This document shows positions 53,402 through 63,733 of a stretch of 64,000 bases of DNA, one piece after another; position 1 is the first letter of the stretch, and every line of letters begins with the position of its first letter. This DNA comes from Pyropia yezoensis (lineage: Eukaryota > Rhodophyta > Bangiophyceae > Bangiales > Bangiaceae). The stretch spans positions 31,145,751-31,209,750 of the forward strand of contig CM020619.1 in NCBI GenBank assembly GCA_009829735.1, written 5' to 3'. A program made the translations under genes and the position numbers. The notes beneath the pieces were generated by a model, which did not search any database, was not told the origin of the DNA, and saw nothing but the letters and a program-made list of their open reading frames with translations.

Positions 53402-55171
53402 TGTTTTCTGAGAAATCGTGAACAATGTATTTTAAACTCGCTTTGTGAGCGATACTTTGCACGCAATCGTGCGCGCGTTGCAGAACACCAGGAGTGTCGC
53501 AGTGTGCACTCTCTGGACCGGCTTCTGCAAGTAGAGAATCGCGTCTCAAAAAGTCGTTTGCGTGCTGCTCTCGAGCACAACTTTACTGGATATAGTATCT
53601 TGAGTGATGCCAATGCTGCGAGGAGTAGTTCACAACGATGCAAATGTACTTGACACTTTCCGAGTGACAGCTGCAACGTACGTAAATACGTGTACTAAGT
53701 GAGTATGCCACGAGGGCCGACCAAGAGAGTGGACAGCAGAAGATGGGGCATGAACAGTAAGAGCTCGTGTCGAGAAAACGTCGAATCTCAAATGCGACAA
53801 AATCAGCGGTCACGTAAAGGTAAACGTGCATGTGGCGGCTTATTGCTGAATTATGGATTCCGCCGTGGGGAACTGAGACTGGCGCTCTCAGGCAGGCTCT
53901 CCCCTAATGAGATGAGCCGCTGGGACCGATTCCAGGGCTGGTGCGCCCCCACAGGCTGGAGTCGCCTCTACGTTTCTTCACATCTCCTCGGAGGCAAGTG
54001 TTTCTGCCCAGATCCCCTGGCAATGTGCTCCTGACAATAAAGAACGTCAAGCTTCCGAGAAGAGTTGTGTCGGTCGGCGATAGATGCAACAGTATTCTTG
54101 AGCCTTTTCGAACAAAGATAGCACGCGTCTAAGAACGTGCATTCGAAAGTCTCCCTAGATCCGCCTTTTAGTCACATCGACGATATCGCCCCGGTCAAGT
54201 CGTATTGGCGCGTTGAGGGGACCGCCGATGACTTCTCTGCTCCTTTCTATAGGTTCTATGAGCTTCAATATTGAGACAGGCGCCACCAGAAGTTTCTCGT
54301 GCATGTATCGCTGGGTGGCCATGTACTGTCGCCAACAGCGTCGTGTGTTGGTGGCACTGCAGAAGGTTCTCCAGATTTTGCGAACTAAGAAAGAAAACAA
54401 ATGGCTTCGTCTCGTCACGGCGCATCCTGCGGTGTGTCTGACTCAAAATGGGAAAAGGCACGTGGAATGAGGTTTCTATCGTCTTTCGCCACAAATGCTG
54501 ATAAACAGTTGCGGATCTGTACGGCCCAGCATACGAACACACGATTGTGTTGTCAAACAGATGATAGCGCTGGCCAGCCAAAGCTGTGCCCGTACTTCTC
54601 GGAAACTGATTGTGTAAGTCCCGTTCATGGGCCACCAGAACAGAATTCAGCAAGCAGCAACAGTATAGAAGACTCGTTCACTTCCTGAAATCCGACCAGA
54701 GATACGGGCCATCGAGAAGTGTCAGCTCTCAAGTACTCGGGACCAGAGTAGCCTCCATAAGCAGGGGAATCAATACCGTCCGGAACGCGACCGGGTTTTT
54801 CTGAGGAGGTTAAGCACCCTCGCTCGTCTGAAAACTCCAGTACCGGGAACATTGCAATTCAAGGTGTACAATCAACAGCCTCGTGGTCCCAGCTGGCGTG
54901 AAGACTTGCGGTCTGATGTGAATGGCGCGCACTCCAGTACCGTAAGTCAATCCATTGCCCGCGGAAGTAGCCCTGCTGAACAACACAGTACTTCCTTCCC
55001 CTAATGTTCTTTAGAACGAACGTGACATTAATTTCTCCACGGATACGGCAGTGAGATTCGGCCAAGATGAGCACGCGAAGCACAAAGTGCATGAACAGAA
55101 AGAGCCCGTCAAGCCGCATCGACTGTAAACAGAGAGTAAGCAACTTGGTTGCGTCACAAAGTGAGTCTTCC
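53402..55171. other. Gene-poor lower-GC stretch
   Basis: Short open frames only. A minus-strand pair of overlapping frames near 54155-54650 has a natural residue mix and could be transposon debris, but no domain is recognisable. No RNA gene is seen. Confidence 0.4.
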
Positions 55172-55422
55172 ATTGCTGTTTTCCCCATGTTGGCCGCTGC
55201 GGACAACAATAACAACAAAAGGTCATTGACCAATACCATGTGACTTGACCAATGAGCGATCGAGACAAGGCCCGCGGCGGCTGCAGCCAATCACCAGCCT
55301 CTTGCGTTCTGGCCCCTAGAGTACGCTATTGGTTCGCCCTGTGCTGCCAGCACGCATTAGGCTCACTAAGTTGTTTGTACAGTGTTGTCGTCCGGATCGG
55401 CCCAAATTAGGAAAACTGCAAT
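55172..55422. mobile_element. Long-TIR MITE, copy 4 (short)
   Basis: About 251 bp. It begins ATTGCTGTTTTCCCCATGTT and ends in the inverted counterpart with AAAACTGCAAT. The right end contains TCCGGATCGGCCCAAATTAG, the subfamily seen in copy 3. The terminal match is about 35-40 bp with several differences, so it is an older or internally deleted copy. Confidence 0.6.
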
Positions 55423-57177
55423 ATAGAGAGCCGCGACACATGTTTTCTTCGAAGAGTGAAAATCGGAAAATGGCTCCTGAAAAGGTCCTTGATCGCATCT
55501 TTATGAACCTTTCCCATACGAATGGAGTGCCGATGCTCTCTTACTGGCCGGAATGAACTGTGAGGCCGCTGTGCGCAATGACGGGGAGATTCTCTCCGCT
55601 TATGAATCAGAAAGTACTGCCTCACGGTTTTAAAAGGAGATTTCTTAGAGTGCAGTCCCTCGTCAATCCCGAAAGAACGCAGCAGAAGTCATTACGAAGG
55701 TCAAACGCTTCAAGAACCGTTCCAACTTGATATGGCGCCAAACGAGTGCAGCGCTTGAACAGTCCATTACAGACTTTCTGCAGTCATAGATCCCGTTAAG
55801 AATGCGGTGTATCCCTGACACGTATGCCACGTATGGCCGGCATACCGAGATCTGGTATGGGATAGTTCCTTATGTCGCCGACCGTAGCGGAGTGGATCCC
55901 TGCTGGGAAAGTGCGACACGTTCTAGGGCCGGTCGCGATTGACCTTCCTTCCATCCAGGAATGATGGCTGGAGGTACACGTGACTGCCACTCCGCCCGCC
56001 TGCCCGCAAGCGCTGACCGGCTCACCGACCTGCAGCTGGCGTCTCCGCCCACCGTCCACATATAACCCCCCCCCGCTGCCCAGGTGCGCCTACACCTATC
56101 CGCGGCAAAGAACGCCGACGCCGCACCACGCATCCATTGAAAACTGTGGACAGCGGGTCGACCATTCCGTAGCGAGGTTTATTACCTGCTGAAAGTCCCG
56201 GCGCTAAAGGCTCGGTAAGAGAATCCTGGCGCCACAATACCGAGAAAATTCCGAGATCTGCAACGAGATCTGCATCTGCTGAAAGTCTCTCGTTTCAACG
56301 AGTTTTCATCCTTCGAAAGTGATCGAGCTCGTCAAAGTGATTGATTTGTGTGTTGCCACGGCATGTCCGCAACATGGTGGTCAGTATAAACGGCATTGAG
56401 ATATATATCGTACCAAGCGGGTGTCGAAATGGGCCAACCGGAGGTAAACCTGAGCACTCCTCTCAGATGGATCAAATTAATAGCAAAGTCAGCCTCCGGA
56501 CCATCCCAGGGACACTGACGAGTAACCTCAAGGTTACCCCAATGACGTGCCGGGCACATAGCAGGTGCATCTCCGGGACGTTTCAGAGACACTCAGGGAT
56601 TTCGTTCAGACATGTCAGGGACGTTTCAAGGGAACACAGGACTTCTGAAGCCAGCGCAGGGTTGGCACGAAATAAACATTAATTAATTAAGTTAGTCTAA
56701 CTTGCATTTAATATGCATATTAATCATGCGGGCCGGAGACGTCTGTGATTAATACGAGGACAATTGTGTCCCGTAGTTTGGCCACATGTGAGCAAGTTCA
56801 ATCAACCTACCGAGTCAACGGCCCTTCTGGCTTGGATCTGCTTGCCCCTGTGCCAGGAACCTCCTGGAATTCCGTCTTCACACCACTTGCTTTGCGGCCA
56901 CGGCTAGGCCCGTCACGTCCGACCGCGGCTGCAGGTGATGTCCTGTCCCCACCTCCGTCTACCGAGGGAGAGCCTGCAGCAGATCCAGGGCGATCGCTCG
57001 GTTAGTTGGCAGACATCTTGAGGGAGCCCAGGCAGTTCGCTCGTGTCTCGTCGAGAAATACCCGTTGAAGACCTCGGCCTCCATGTTGGTGTCGCAGCCC
57101 CAGACCGCCTTGAAAAGCGAGTGTCAAAAGAATAATGAGGACGCGGTCTGATGGCGCAAAGTAACTGTTGCTCCTCA
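55423..57177. other. Gene-poor stretch, AT-rich toward its right end
   Basis: No gene is recognised. Around 56680-56730 there is an AT-rich patch with a perfect 16-bp palindrome (TTAATATGCATATTAA, 56708-56723). Small inverted repeats occur near 55800-55860. This may be old repeat material. Confidence 0.4.
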
Positions 57178-57251
57178 GGCCCGTTCGCAGTTGCAATCGG
57201 AGTGACGGTATATACGCGTAACGCCGACCTGATTGGCTGTGCCCGTCCCGA

Positions 57252-57312
57252 CGGTATACTGCGGTATAAACATACGCGGGCGCGCCGCGTATGTTTGTAC
57301 CGCGGTATACCG
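57252..57312. repeat. 61-bp near-perfect palindrome inside the Harbinger element
   Basis: Two 28-base arms (57252-57279 and 57285-57312) match at 26 positions around a GCGCG centre, so the region could extrude as a cruciform or fold as a hairpin. It contains repeated CGGTATAC/CGCGGTA units. Confidence 0.85.
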
Positions 57313-57401
57313 CGGTTTACACTTCAGAGGGCAAGACCTGCAGCTAACAAATTGCGATCAGCGAATAAAATTCTTGAGACAACTCTCTGGCCAGCGTGCT
57401 G

Positions 57402-57941
57402 TCATTGAAATTTGTCACTCAATGGGTGGCACGCGCAGATGCGCCGGGCAGGGGTAGAGTTCACAGCGTCCACAACGTCCCACAAGGCGCGGTACAAAGT
57501 TGCTGGATGCGCTCCAAACGCCGCGCAAATGTCCATGTAGCTACCGCCGCCCAAGTAGCGCAGGACCATAGCCGCACGAATCTCCGCCGAGAAGCCTCGA
57601 CGCGGCAAGCGAGGGCGCAGGACATCGACCAGGCTGTGGAAAGTGCTCTCGGACATGCGCACAGCGCGTGGAAAGAGGGCGCCGTAGCGAGCCCGGACGT
57701 GGGAAGAAGGAAAAGGAACAGAAGTGTATTGAAAGGGGTCCGATAGAATACCACGGCGGGCATGTAGGGTGCCAGCTACAGAAGTCGCAAACGCACCCGC
57801 ACGCCAGATAGGAGTGGGTACCATGATGCTGTTCGCCGCGCCGTGGACGGTGGATGGTCTCCAGTGGCATCCGACTTGGGCAGGGCTGCCAAACACCCCG
57901 CTCTTCTTCTGGTCACACTCATTTGTGTGTGTCAATCTCAA
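57402..57941 (-). pseudogene. Harbinger transposase N-terminal fragment
   Basis: 179 codons from ATG at 57941. The latter half (MSESTFHSLVDVLRPRLPRR, AAMVLRYLGGGSYMDICAAF, HPATLYRALWDVVDAV) matches the helix-turn-helix-like region that precedes the DDE domain in PIF/Harbinger transposases. The reading frame ends before any catalytic D or E, so the DDE core is missing. The product could still bind DNA, but nuclease activity is not expected. It lies wholly within the TIRs. Confidence 0.75.
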
Positions 57942-58074
57942 GAAATCTTGAGAATGAGCAAAATCTTTATGTACTTGGTATTCCGTATACAGCGGCCCTG
58001 TCCAGTTTCTTTCGCAGCTTTTATACCGTTTATACCGTCGTCACACGTGACGGTACGCGAACTGCGAACGGGCC

Positions 58075-58838
58075 TCAAAGCGTGAACAAACGCGCTGTCC
58101 CTGTCCGGCTCATGAAGGAGAGTTGCCGTCGGCAGGCCCCGCACGTTACCAGAGAACTTCCTACTCGCGCACTCCCTTACGTCCTTCACCCTCGTGGTCA
58201 CTCTGTCTGTGGCCGTGCGCGCATGCTTCCCACGCGTGACGGCATGCGGGTGGTTCCAACGCGCGGCGCCCTGCGGCGAAGTCCGTAGACGAAGAGGCGC
58301 CTGGCGATGCGGCGTCAAGGACATGTCGTGGCCACCTTCCTGTCCACCCTCCCCGTCGGTGTGGGTCGCGGCTCCTCCCCCTCCGCGGCCCGATATGAAC
58401 ATCCCAGGCCCACGCAAGACTGAGATGACCAGTGGGTGATCCAGCCACTCCCGCATCGTTTAATTCTTAAAAATATTGAATTAAGGAGCTCACGACAAGT
58501 CCGCAACGGGGACCGATGTAGCCCGCGCCCCGAGCCGCCGTCGACGCCAGCGGCTCTAAATCAGGCGGCCTCGTGTGACAGGTACGACGGTCATCCGCGG
58601 GGTCCACTGCGCCGGCGCCGACCAGCTCCCCGGAGTTCGGCCCTGGCGCCACCGCCCCCTGCCCTGCCCCCCACACCACTGGTCGCCTGCTCGGTACCCG
58701 CCTGTCCGCACTCACGCCCGCCCTCGCCTGGTTGATTGGTGCCCCCCCACCTGGTCCCCACCTTCGGACGCCCAGCCAGCAGAGCCAGCTTCCAGCCGCG
58801 GCCTGTGGAGCAGAAGGCAGTCTGCGAGGCCGGCCAGT
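58075..58838. other. Upstream region of IMP dehydrogenase gene
   Basis: Mostly GC-rich, with an AT-rich patch (TTAAAAATATTGAATTAAGG, about 58465-58485) some 350 bases upstream of the start codon that could serve as a core promoter. The IMPDH frame stays open upstream of the chosen ATG, but that extension is Pro/Arg-rich and does not look like protein of this family. Confidence 0.4.
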
Positions 58839-60422
58839 ATGGACGGAGTCGCGCCGGCGGCGGCCAAGGAGCTAAAGCCGGTGGTCCCCCTGGAAGAGCT
58901 TTTCAAGTACCGGGACGGAGCTTCCGCAGAGGAGCTGTTCAACTCGGGCGCCACTGGATACGCTTACAATGACTTCGTGATGCTGCCTGGCCATATCTAC
59001 TTTGGCGCGGAGGATGTGTCACTTACGACCAAGATTTCCCGCAACGTTGAACTCCGCGCCCCGTTTGTCTCTTCCCCTATGGACACGGTGACGGAGGGCG
59101 ACATGGCCATCCACATGGCGCTGTTTGGTGGCATTGGTGTTGTCCATTACAACAACACTGTTCGGGAGCAGAAGCGGGAGGTGGACCGCGTCAAGCGGTA
59201 CGAGAATGGGTTCATCACGGACCCCAAGACGCTCTCCCCTGATGACACGGTCGCGGACGCACTGGACATTAAGAAGCGGTTTGGCTTCATGGGTATCCCC
59301 ATTACCTCATCGGGGGGGATGGAGTCCAAGCTCTGTGGCATTGTCACCACCCGGGATGTGGAGTTTGTGCGGGACCGCACGACGCCCCTGCGGGACGTTA
59401 TGACCACTGAGCTGGTGACGGCCAACCAGGGCACCACCCTGGAGCAGGCGTACAACATTATCAAAAAGGCCAAGAAGGGGAAGCTCCCCATCATCAACTC
59501 GCGGGGTGAGCTAGTTGGCCTCGTCGCTCGCACGGATATCCTCAAGAACCGGGACTACCCGAACTCGGCAAAGGACCGCGAGCGGAAGCGCCTGCTGTGT
59601 GGCGCGGCCATTGGCACCCGAAAGGAGGACCGGGAGCGGTTGGACACGCTTGCCGAGGCCGGCATTGATGTGGTGGTGCTCGATTCGTCCCAGGGCGACT
59701 CCATGTTCCAGCTCGACATGCTTCGGTGGATCAAGACGGCCCACCCGGGCCTGGACGTGATTGCTGGCAACGTAGTGACGCAGAACCAGGCGGCCCACCT
59801 TATTGCTGCGGGCGCCGACGGCCTGCGGGTGGGTATGGGCTGCGGCTCTATTTGCACCACCCAGGAGGTGATGGCGTGCGGGCGGCCACAGGCGACGGCG
59901 GTGTACAGGGTGGCCAAGCTGGCCGCCGAGCATGGCGTCCCTGTCATTGCCGATGGGGGTGTCTCGTCGGTTGGTCACATCATCAAGGGGCTGGCCCTTG
60001 GCGCCAGCACCGTCATGATGGGCTCCATGCTGGCTGGCACGCAGGAGAGCCCTGGGGAGTACGTGTATCGGTCGGCGCCTGGCGGCGACGGCACCGTCCG
60101 CTACAAGAAGTACCGGGGCATGGGTAGCGTGGCGGCGATGAAGGCGGGCTCGGCTGTGCGCTACTTTGCTGAAGGCGAGAACGACCGCATCCGCGTGGCG
60201 CAGGGCGTGACGGGCTCGGTGACGGACAAGGGGTCTCTCAAGCGCTACCTACCCTACCTGACCATTGCGGTCAAGCATGGCCTGCAGGACATGGGCGTCA
60301 TGTCTGTGGCGCAGATGCACGAGTACATGCGCGCCGACAACCTGCGCTTCCAAGTACGGACGCCTGCTGCGCAGGCCGAGGGGGGGGTGCACTCGCTCGC
60401 GCACTATGACCGCGAGCACTGA
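58839..60422 (+). CDS. IMPDH: Inosine-5'-monophosphate dehydrogenase
   Basis: 527 residues, close to the usual 500-530. It oxidises IMP to XMP with NAD, the committed step of guanine nucleotide synthesis, in the cytosol by default. The N-terminal part of the barrel has YNDFVMLPG and the substrate-pocket loop SSPMDTVTE. Two CBS domains lie at about residues 126-180 and 185-243. The NAD-side motif DSSQG is at 282-286. The catalytic loop [10 protein letters not shown] has Cys339 as the nucleophile, and the flap carries [10 protein letters not shown] (421-430) and RYFAEGE (441-447). All key residues are present. There are no introns. The ATG at 58839 was chosen because it gives the normal N-terminus; upstream codons are low-complexity. 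CBS domains usually bind adenine or guanine nucleotides and regulate the enzyme. It converges with the E2 gene 549 bases away. Confidence 0.97.
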   Translation: MDGVAPAAAKELKPVVPLEELFKYRDGASAEELFNSGATGYAYNDFVMLPGHIYFGAEDVSLTTKISRNVELRAPFVSSPMDTVTEGDMAIHMALFGGIGVVHYNNTVREQKREVDRVKRYENGFITDPKTLSPDDTVADALDIKKRFGFMGIPITSSGGMESKLCGIVTTRDVEFVRDRTTPLRDVMTTELVTANQGTTLEQAYNIIKKAKKGKLPIINSRGELVGLVARTDILKNRDYPNSAKDRERKRLLCGAAIGTRKEDRERLDTLAEAGIDVVVLDSSQGDSMFQLDMLRWIKTAHPGLDVIAGNVVTQNQAAHLIAAGADGLRVGMGCGSICTTQEVMACGRPQATAVYRVAKLAAEHGVPVIADGGVSSVGHIIKGLALGASTVMMGSMLAGTQESPGEYVYRSAPGGDGTVRYKKYRGMGSVAAMKAGSAVRYFAEGENDRIRVAQGVTGSVTDKGSLKRYLPYLTIAVKHGLQDMGVMSVAQMHEYMRADNLRFQVRTPAAQAEGGVHSLAHYDREH

Positions 60423-60971
60423 TTGGTTTTGACTCGCCCAACGCGTCCTTGTTGGCTTTCTTGAGCAGCTGCGTCTGTCGCACGCCCCCTCGTCCGCCGG
60501 TTGCTCTGACCGTTGGGCCTCGGCGAATAGGCTCCGTACGGACCGAACGGCCTCGTCATATCCCTCTCCCCGCTCTGGGGCACGGACGGCACCCCATGCA
60601 CTCCCACCAGCTCGTCACGCATGCCTGCCACTCTGCAGGGCAAACAGCGGCAGTGCACGGCCAGCCCCAGTGCGCTGAATCTTTCTGGCAGATCCAGCAC
60701 GAGTCCAGTGTCAGTGGATCGAGCCGAACACGAACCTCAGCAAGTGATCTCTGGCGGAAAACAGGAGGCTGGGGGGTTACTCACTGCGAATAGGCGGGAC
60801 AACAGACTGCGACAGACCGCCATGCAGTGCCCCAGCCTGCCAACCACCATCAGCCTATTTCTTCACCCGCACGTTGCCAGATGCGCAAGAAGCCAGCGCA
60901 AGAGCACAAAGGGACGAAAAGATACAATAGGGGCGTAGTAAACGAGGAAGAAGCCAAGCAACAGCGACGAC
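60423..60971. other. Convergent intergenic region between IMPDH and E2 genes
   Basis: The shared 3' flank of two tail-to-tail genes. No coding sequence is recognised. It must contain the 3' UTRs of both. Confidence 0.5.
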
Positions 60972-63143
60972 TCAATAAAGCAGACTATCCACGTCATTCT
61001 CGATCAAGTCAGCCAGGTCACGGAGGAACTCGGCCGCGTGCGACCCGTAGATATGCCGGTGGTCGCACGTAATGGTGACGGTCATCTTCTTCTCCACAGC
61101 AAAGGTGCCCGGCGATGGCACAACAACGGTTGGCTGGGAGGCGCCAATAGCCAGGATCCCCCCTGCGCCAGCTGGCAGGATTGAGTCAAACTGGGACACC
61201 CCAAACATGCCCATGTTGGACACAAAGAAGGTGCCCGTCGAGTACTCGGCGGGCTTGAGCTTTCCTTGCAGCGCCCGCTTCACCAGGTCCTTCCACGACC
61301 GCGACAGGCTGTACAGGTCGGTGACGTCAGCACCAGCCAAGACAGGGGTGATAAGCCCACCGTCCGGGAGAGACACGGCCATTGCCACGTTGACATCCTT
61401 GCGGTAGACAATCGCATTATTCGAGTAGCTGGCGTTCATGATGGGGTGCTTGGTAAGCGTCATACCGACCGCCTTGGCCAGCAAAGAGGACACGGTGACG
61501 CCCTTGGGCTTGAGCTTGGCATACAGCGCGTCAAAGGCAGTCGTTTTGATCCCGTACGACACCCGGTACACAGGGACGCCGAGGGTGGCGTTCATGTTGG
61601 ACACTACCGCCTTTTGCATGGCCGTCATGGCCACGGCGCCCTCGGGCATCGGCACCGCCGCCGCTGCCGTGGGGGCGGATGCCCCAGACGACGACGCCGA
61701 CGTGACCGATGAAGAAGACGACGGGGCCGCCGCCGCCGCGGGCTTGGCCGTCATCCATGACGCAGACAGCGGAGGCTTGCCCGCCGCGACCAGCACATCG
61801 TCAGCGGTAATGCGGCCAAAGTTGCCGGTGCCCTTGACACTTTCCAGTTTGATGCCCTCCTTCTTGGCCACCTTGACCGCGTCGGGCGTGGCGCGAAGGA
61901 CCCCCGACGGCGCCGCCGCGGCGGACGCACCCCCAGAAGCGGCCGCCGGCCCCCGCTTGAGCGCAGCCGACACATCTTCCGCGACGATGCGGCCCCCAGG
62001 GCCCGAGCCCGCCACCGTCGCCAGGTCCACCCCGCCCTCCTTGGCCATCTTCTTGGCCAGCGGTGACGCAACGATGCGGCCCGTGTTGACCACCGGCGCC
62101 GTCGCGGCCGCCACCGCGGGCGCCGCCGCCACCACCGCGGGCGCCGCCGCCACCGCCGCGGGCGCGGCGTCGGTCGTCGCGGACGGGGCGGGCGGCGCCG
62201 CGGCGGACACCCCAGCGGCGGCCGCCGCGCCCTTCTGCCGCACGCGCTCAATGTCGGCCTCCGACTCAGCAAGCAGGGCGACAGTAGAGCCCACCGCCGC
62301 AGAGCCGCCCTCCTCCACCAGCACCGACGCGAGGAAACCCGACTCAAACGCCTCCACGTCCATATCAGCCTTGTCACTCTGGACGACCATGACCATGTCA
62401 CCCGCCTCGACATAATCACCCGGCTTCTTCAGCCATTCGACAATGACGCCCTCTGTCATGGTCGAGCTCAGAGCGGGCATGAACAGCTCATTTGCCGACA
62501 CGTCATCCTCGACAGCAGGCGCCGCGGGCGTCGCCGCCGGTGCCTGGCCCGAAGAGGCCGCCACGGCCGCCACGGCTGCCTCATCCAGGGCCGGCTCCAC
62601 CGCCGTCGTGCCGTCATGGCGCGAGTTGGACCCCGACACCATGCAGTCCAACCCGCACTCGCGTACAGCCTCCAGATCCTCTTCCTTCTCCGCCAAAAGC
62701 GCCACAGTGGCGCCCACCGCAGCGGTGCCGCCCTCCTCCACCAGCACCGACGCGAGGTAGCCCGTCTCAAACGACTCCACATCCATGTCCGCCTTGTCAC
62801 TCTGGACGACCATGACCATGTCGCCCGCCTCGACAAAATCACCCGGCTTCTTCAGCCATTCAACAATGACACCCTCTGTCATGGTCGAGCTCAGCGCGGG
62901 CATAAAGAGCTCGTGGGTGCGCGTCTTGAGTAGCTCCTCCTCGTCCACGATCTGCATGGTCATTCCGCGACCGCCGGCAGGCGCCGCATCGGGCGCACCC
63001 GCCACCCGCGGCGACGCCTGCCGCAGCGCGCTCGACGCGGCCGCGGGGGCGACAAAAGCCGAGCCGCCCCGCGCAGCCGACAGCACCCTGCGGCGGGGAG
63101 CGGCGGCGGCCAGCGAAAAGGCAGACGGAACAAAGGCCGCCAT
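60972..63143 (-). CDS. Plastid-type dihydrolipoamide acetyltransferase (PDC E2) with doubled domains
   Basis: 723 residues from ATG at 63143. It is the core subunit of pyruvate dehydrogenase, moving acetyl groups from lipoamide to CoA. The N-terminus (MAAFVPSAFSLAAAAPRRRV and on to about residue 55) is Ala/Arg/Ser-rich and acid-poor, like a transit peptide. Two lipoyl domains follow at about 79-155 and 219-296, each beginning FMPALSSTMTEG, with lipoyl lysines in SDKADMDVE at about Lys117 and Lys258. After Ala-rich linkers come two peripheral-subunit-binding domains, about 355-391 (ASPLAKKMAKEGGVDL) and 415-451 (ATPDAVKVAKKEGIKL). The catalytic domain is at 502-723 with DHRHIYGSHAAEFL near the end. 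The Y-G in place of the common D-G is typical of plastid and cyanobacterial E2. Plant plastid E2 usually has one of each small domain. No introns are seen. Confidence 0.95.
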   Translation of the reverse strand: MAAFVPSAFSLAAAAPRRRVLSAARGGSAFVAPAAASSALRQASPRVAGAPDAAPAGGRGMTMQIVDEEELLKTRTHELFMPALSSTMTEGVIVEWLKKPGDFVEAGDMVMVVQSDKADMDVESFETGYLASVLVEEGGTAAVGATVALLAEKEEDLEAVRECGLDCMVSGSNSRHDGTTAVEPALDEAAVAAVAASSGQAPAATPAAPAVEDDVSANELFMPALSSTMTEGVIVEWLKKPGDYVEAGDMVMVVQSDKADMDVEAFESGFLASVLVEEGGSAAVGSTVALLAESEADIERVRQKGAAAAAGVSAAAPPAPSATTDAAPAAVAAAPAVVAAAPAVAAATAPVVNTGRIVASPLAKKMAKEGGVDLATVAGSGPGGRIVAEDVSAALKRGPAAASGGASAAAAPSGVLRATPDAVKVAKKEGIKLESVKGTGNFGRITADDVLVAAGKPPLSASWMTAKPAAAAAPSSSSSVTSASSSGASAPTAAAAVPMPEGAVAMTAMQKAVVSNMNATLGVPVYRVSYGIKTTAFDALYAKLKPKGVTVSSLLAKAVGMTLTKHPIMNASYSNNAIVYRKDVNVAMAVSLPDGGLITPVLAGADVTDLYSLSRSWKDLVKRALQGKLKPAEYSTGTFFVSNMGMFGVSQFDSILPAGAGGILAIGASQPTVVVPSPGTFAVEKKMTVTITCDHRHIYGSHAAEFLRDLADLIENDVDSLLY

Positions 63144-63733
63144 GACGATAAACGCGGCTGGGGCGTGCACGAGAGCGAGGGGTGGGGCGGGCGGGAGGGA
63201 GAGAAAGGATGGGCTGACGTGACAGGTATTACGTGCCCGCAGGAGAATCCACTGTACAGTACAGGAGTCAGGGGCAACAAGCGCGTGGGCGGCGGCACCG
63301 TCGGGGCGGAAGGGCGGGCGGCAGCGGGGGGCAGTGCGCTACAGACGCGACGCGGTCGCGGTGGGGGCGCCGAGGCGATCCCGCCGCGCCGGTGATGGGA
63401 GCGGCCCGACCACCGCCCCGCGGATCAATTGGCCCGGACATGGGGGCGAGGAGATAGCGGCGAGATGGCGTCGAGCTCAATTTGACCAGCGTTCCCAGAA
63501 ACAGACCCCCACAGAAAGAAAATACAGACAGGTCGCCAGTCGATGCAGGCACGTCCGAGATACGAACACGCGAAGAAAAAAAGACGTGCTGCCCATCGAT
63601 ACGTCGGCCAGGCGTCCCATAACCACAAGTGAAGAAAAAAAATACATAGACAGGTCGCCTCAGAGACGGCCACGCCCCCCTTCTCGCCCCTGCCCCCAGC
63701 CCCTGCCCCGGAAACGCCCCCTCCACACGACAC
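63144..63733. other. Upstream flank of E2 gene and 3' flank of the next gene
   Basis: GC-rich, with A-rich patches at about 63500-63650. No coding sequence is supported. It lies between the E2 start and the stop of the next minus-strand gene, so both are read in the same direction. Confidence 0.4.

Larger units (their letters stand above)
57178..58074 (-). mobile_element. PIF/Harbinger-type element, truncated
   Basis: 897 bp. Perfect 15-bp terminal inverted repeats begin GGCCCGTTCGCAGTT, and similarity continues into GTGACGGTATA-like sequence. The element is flanked by the 3-bp duplication TCA (57175-57177 and 58075-58077), the size expected for this superfamily. It carries the start of a transposase on the minus strand and a large palindrome at 57252-57312. 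It is too short to hold a full transposase, so it is a deletion derivative. Confidence 0.85.

Noticed and set aside
63144-63170. GTG start for the E2 protein
   Set aside because: The in-frame ATG at 63143 gives a good transit-like N-terminus, and the upstream codon is not ATG.
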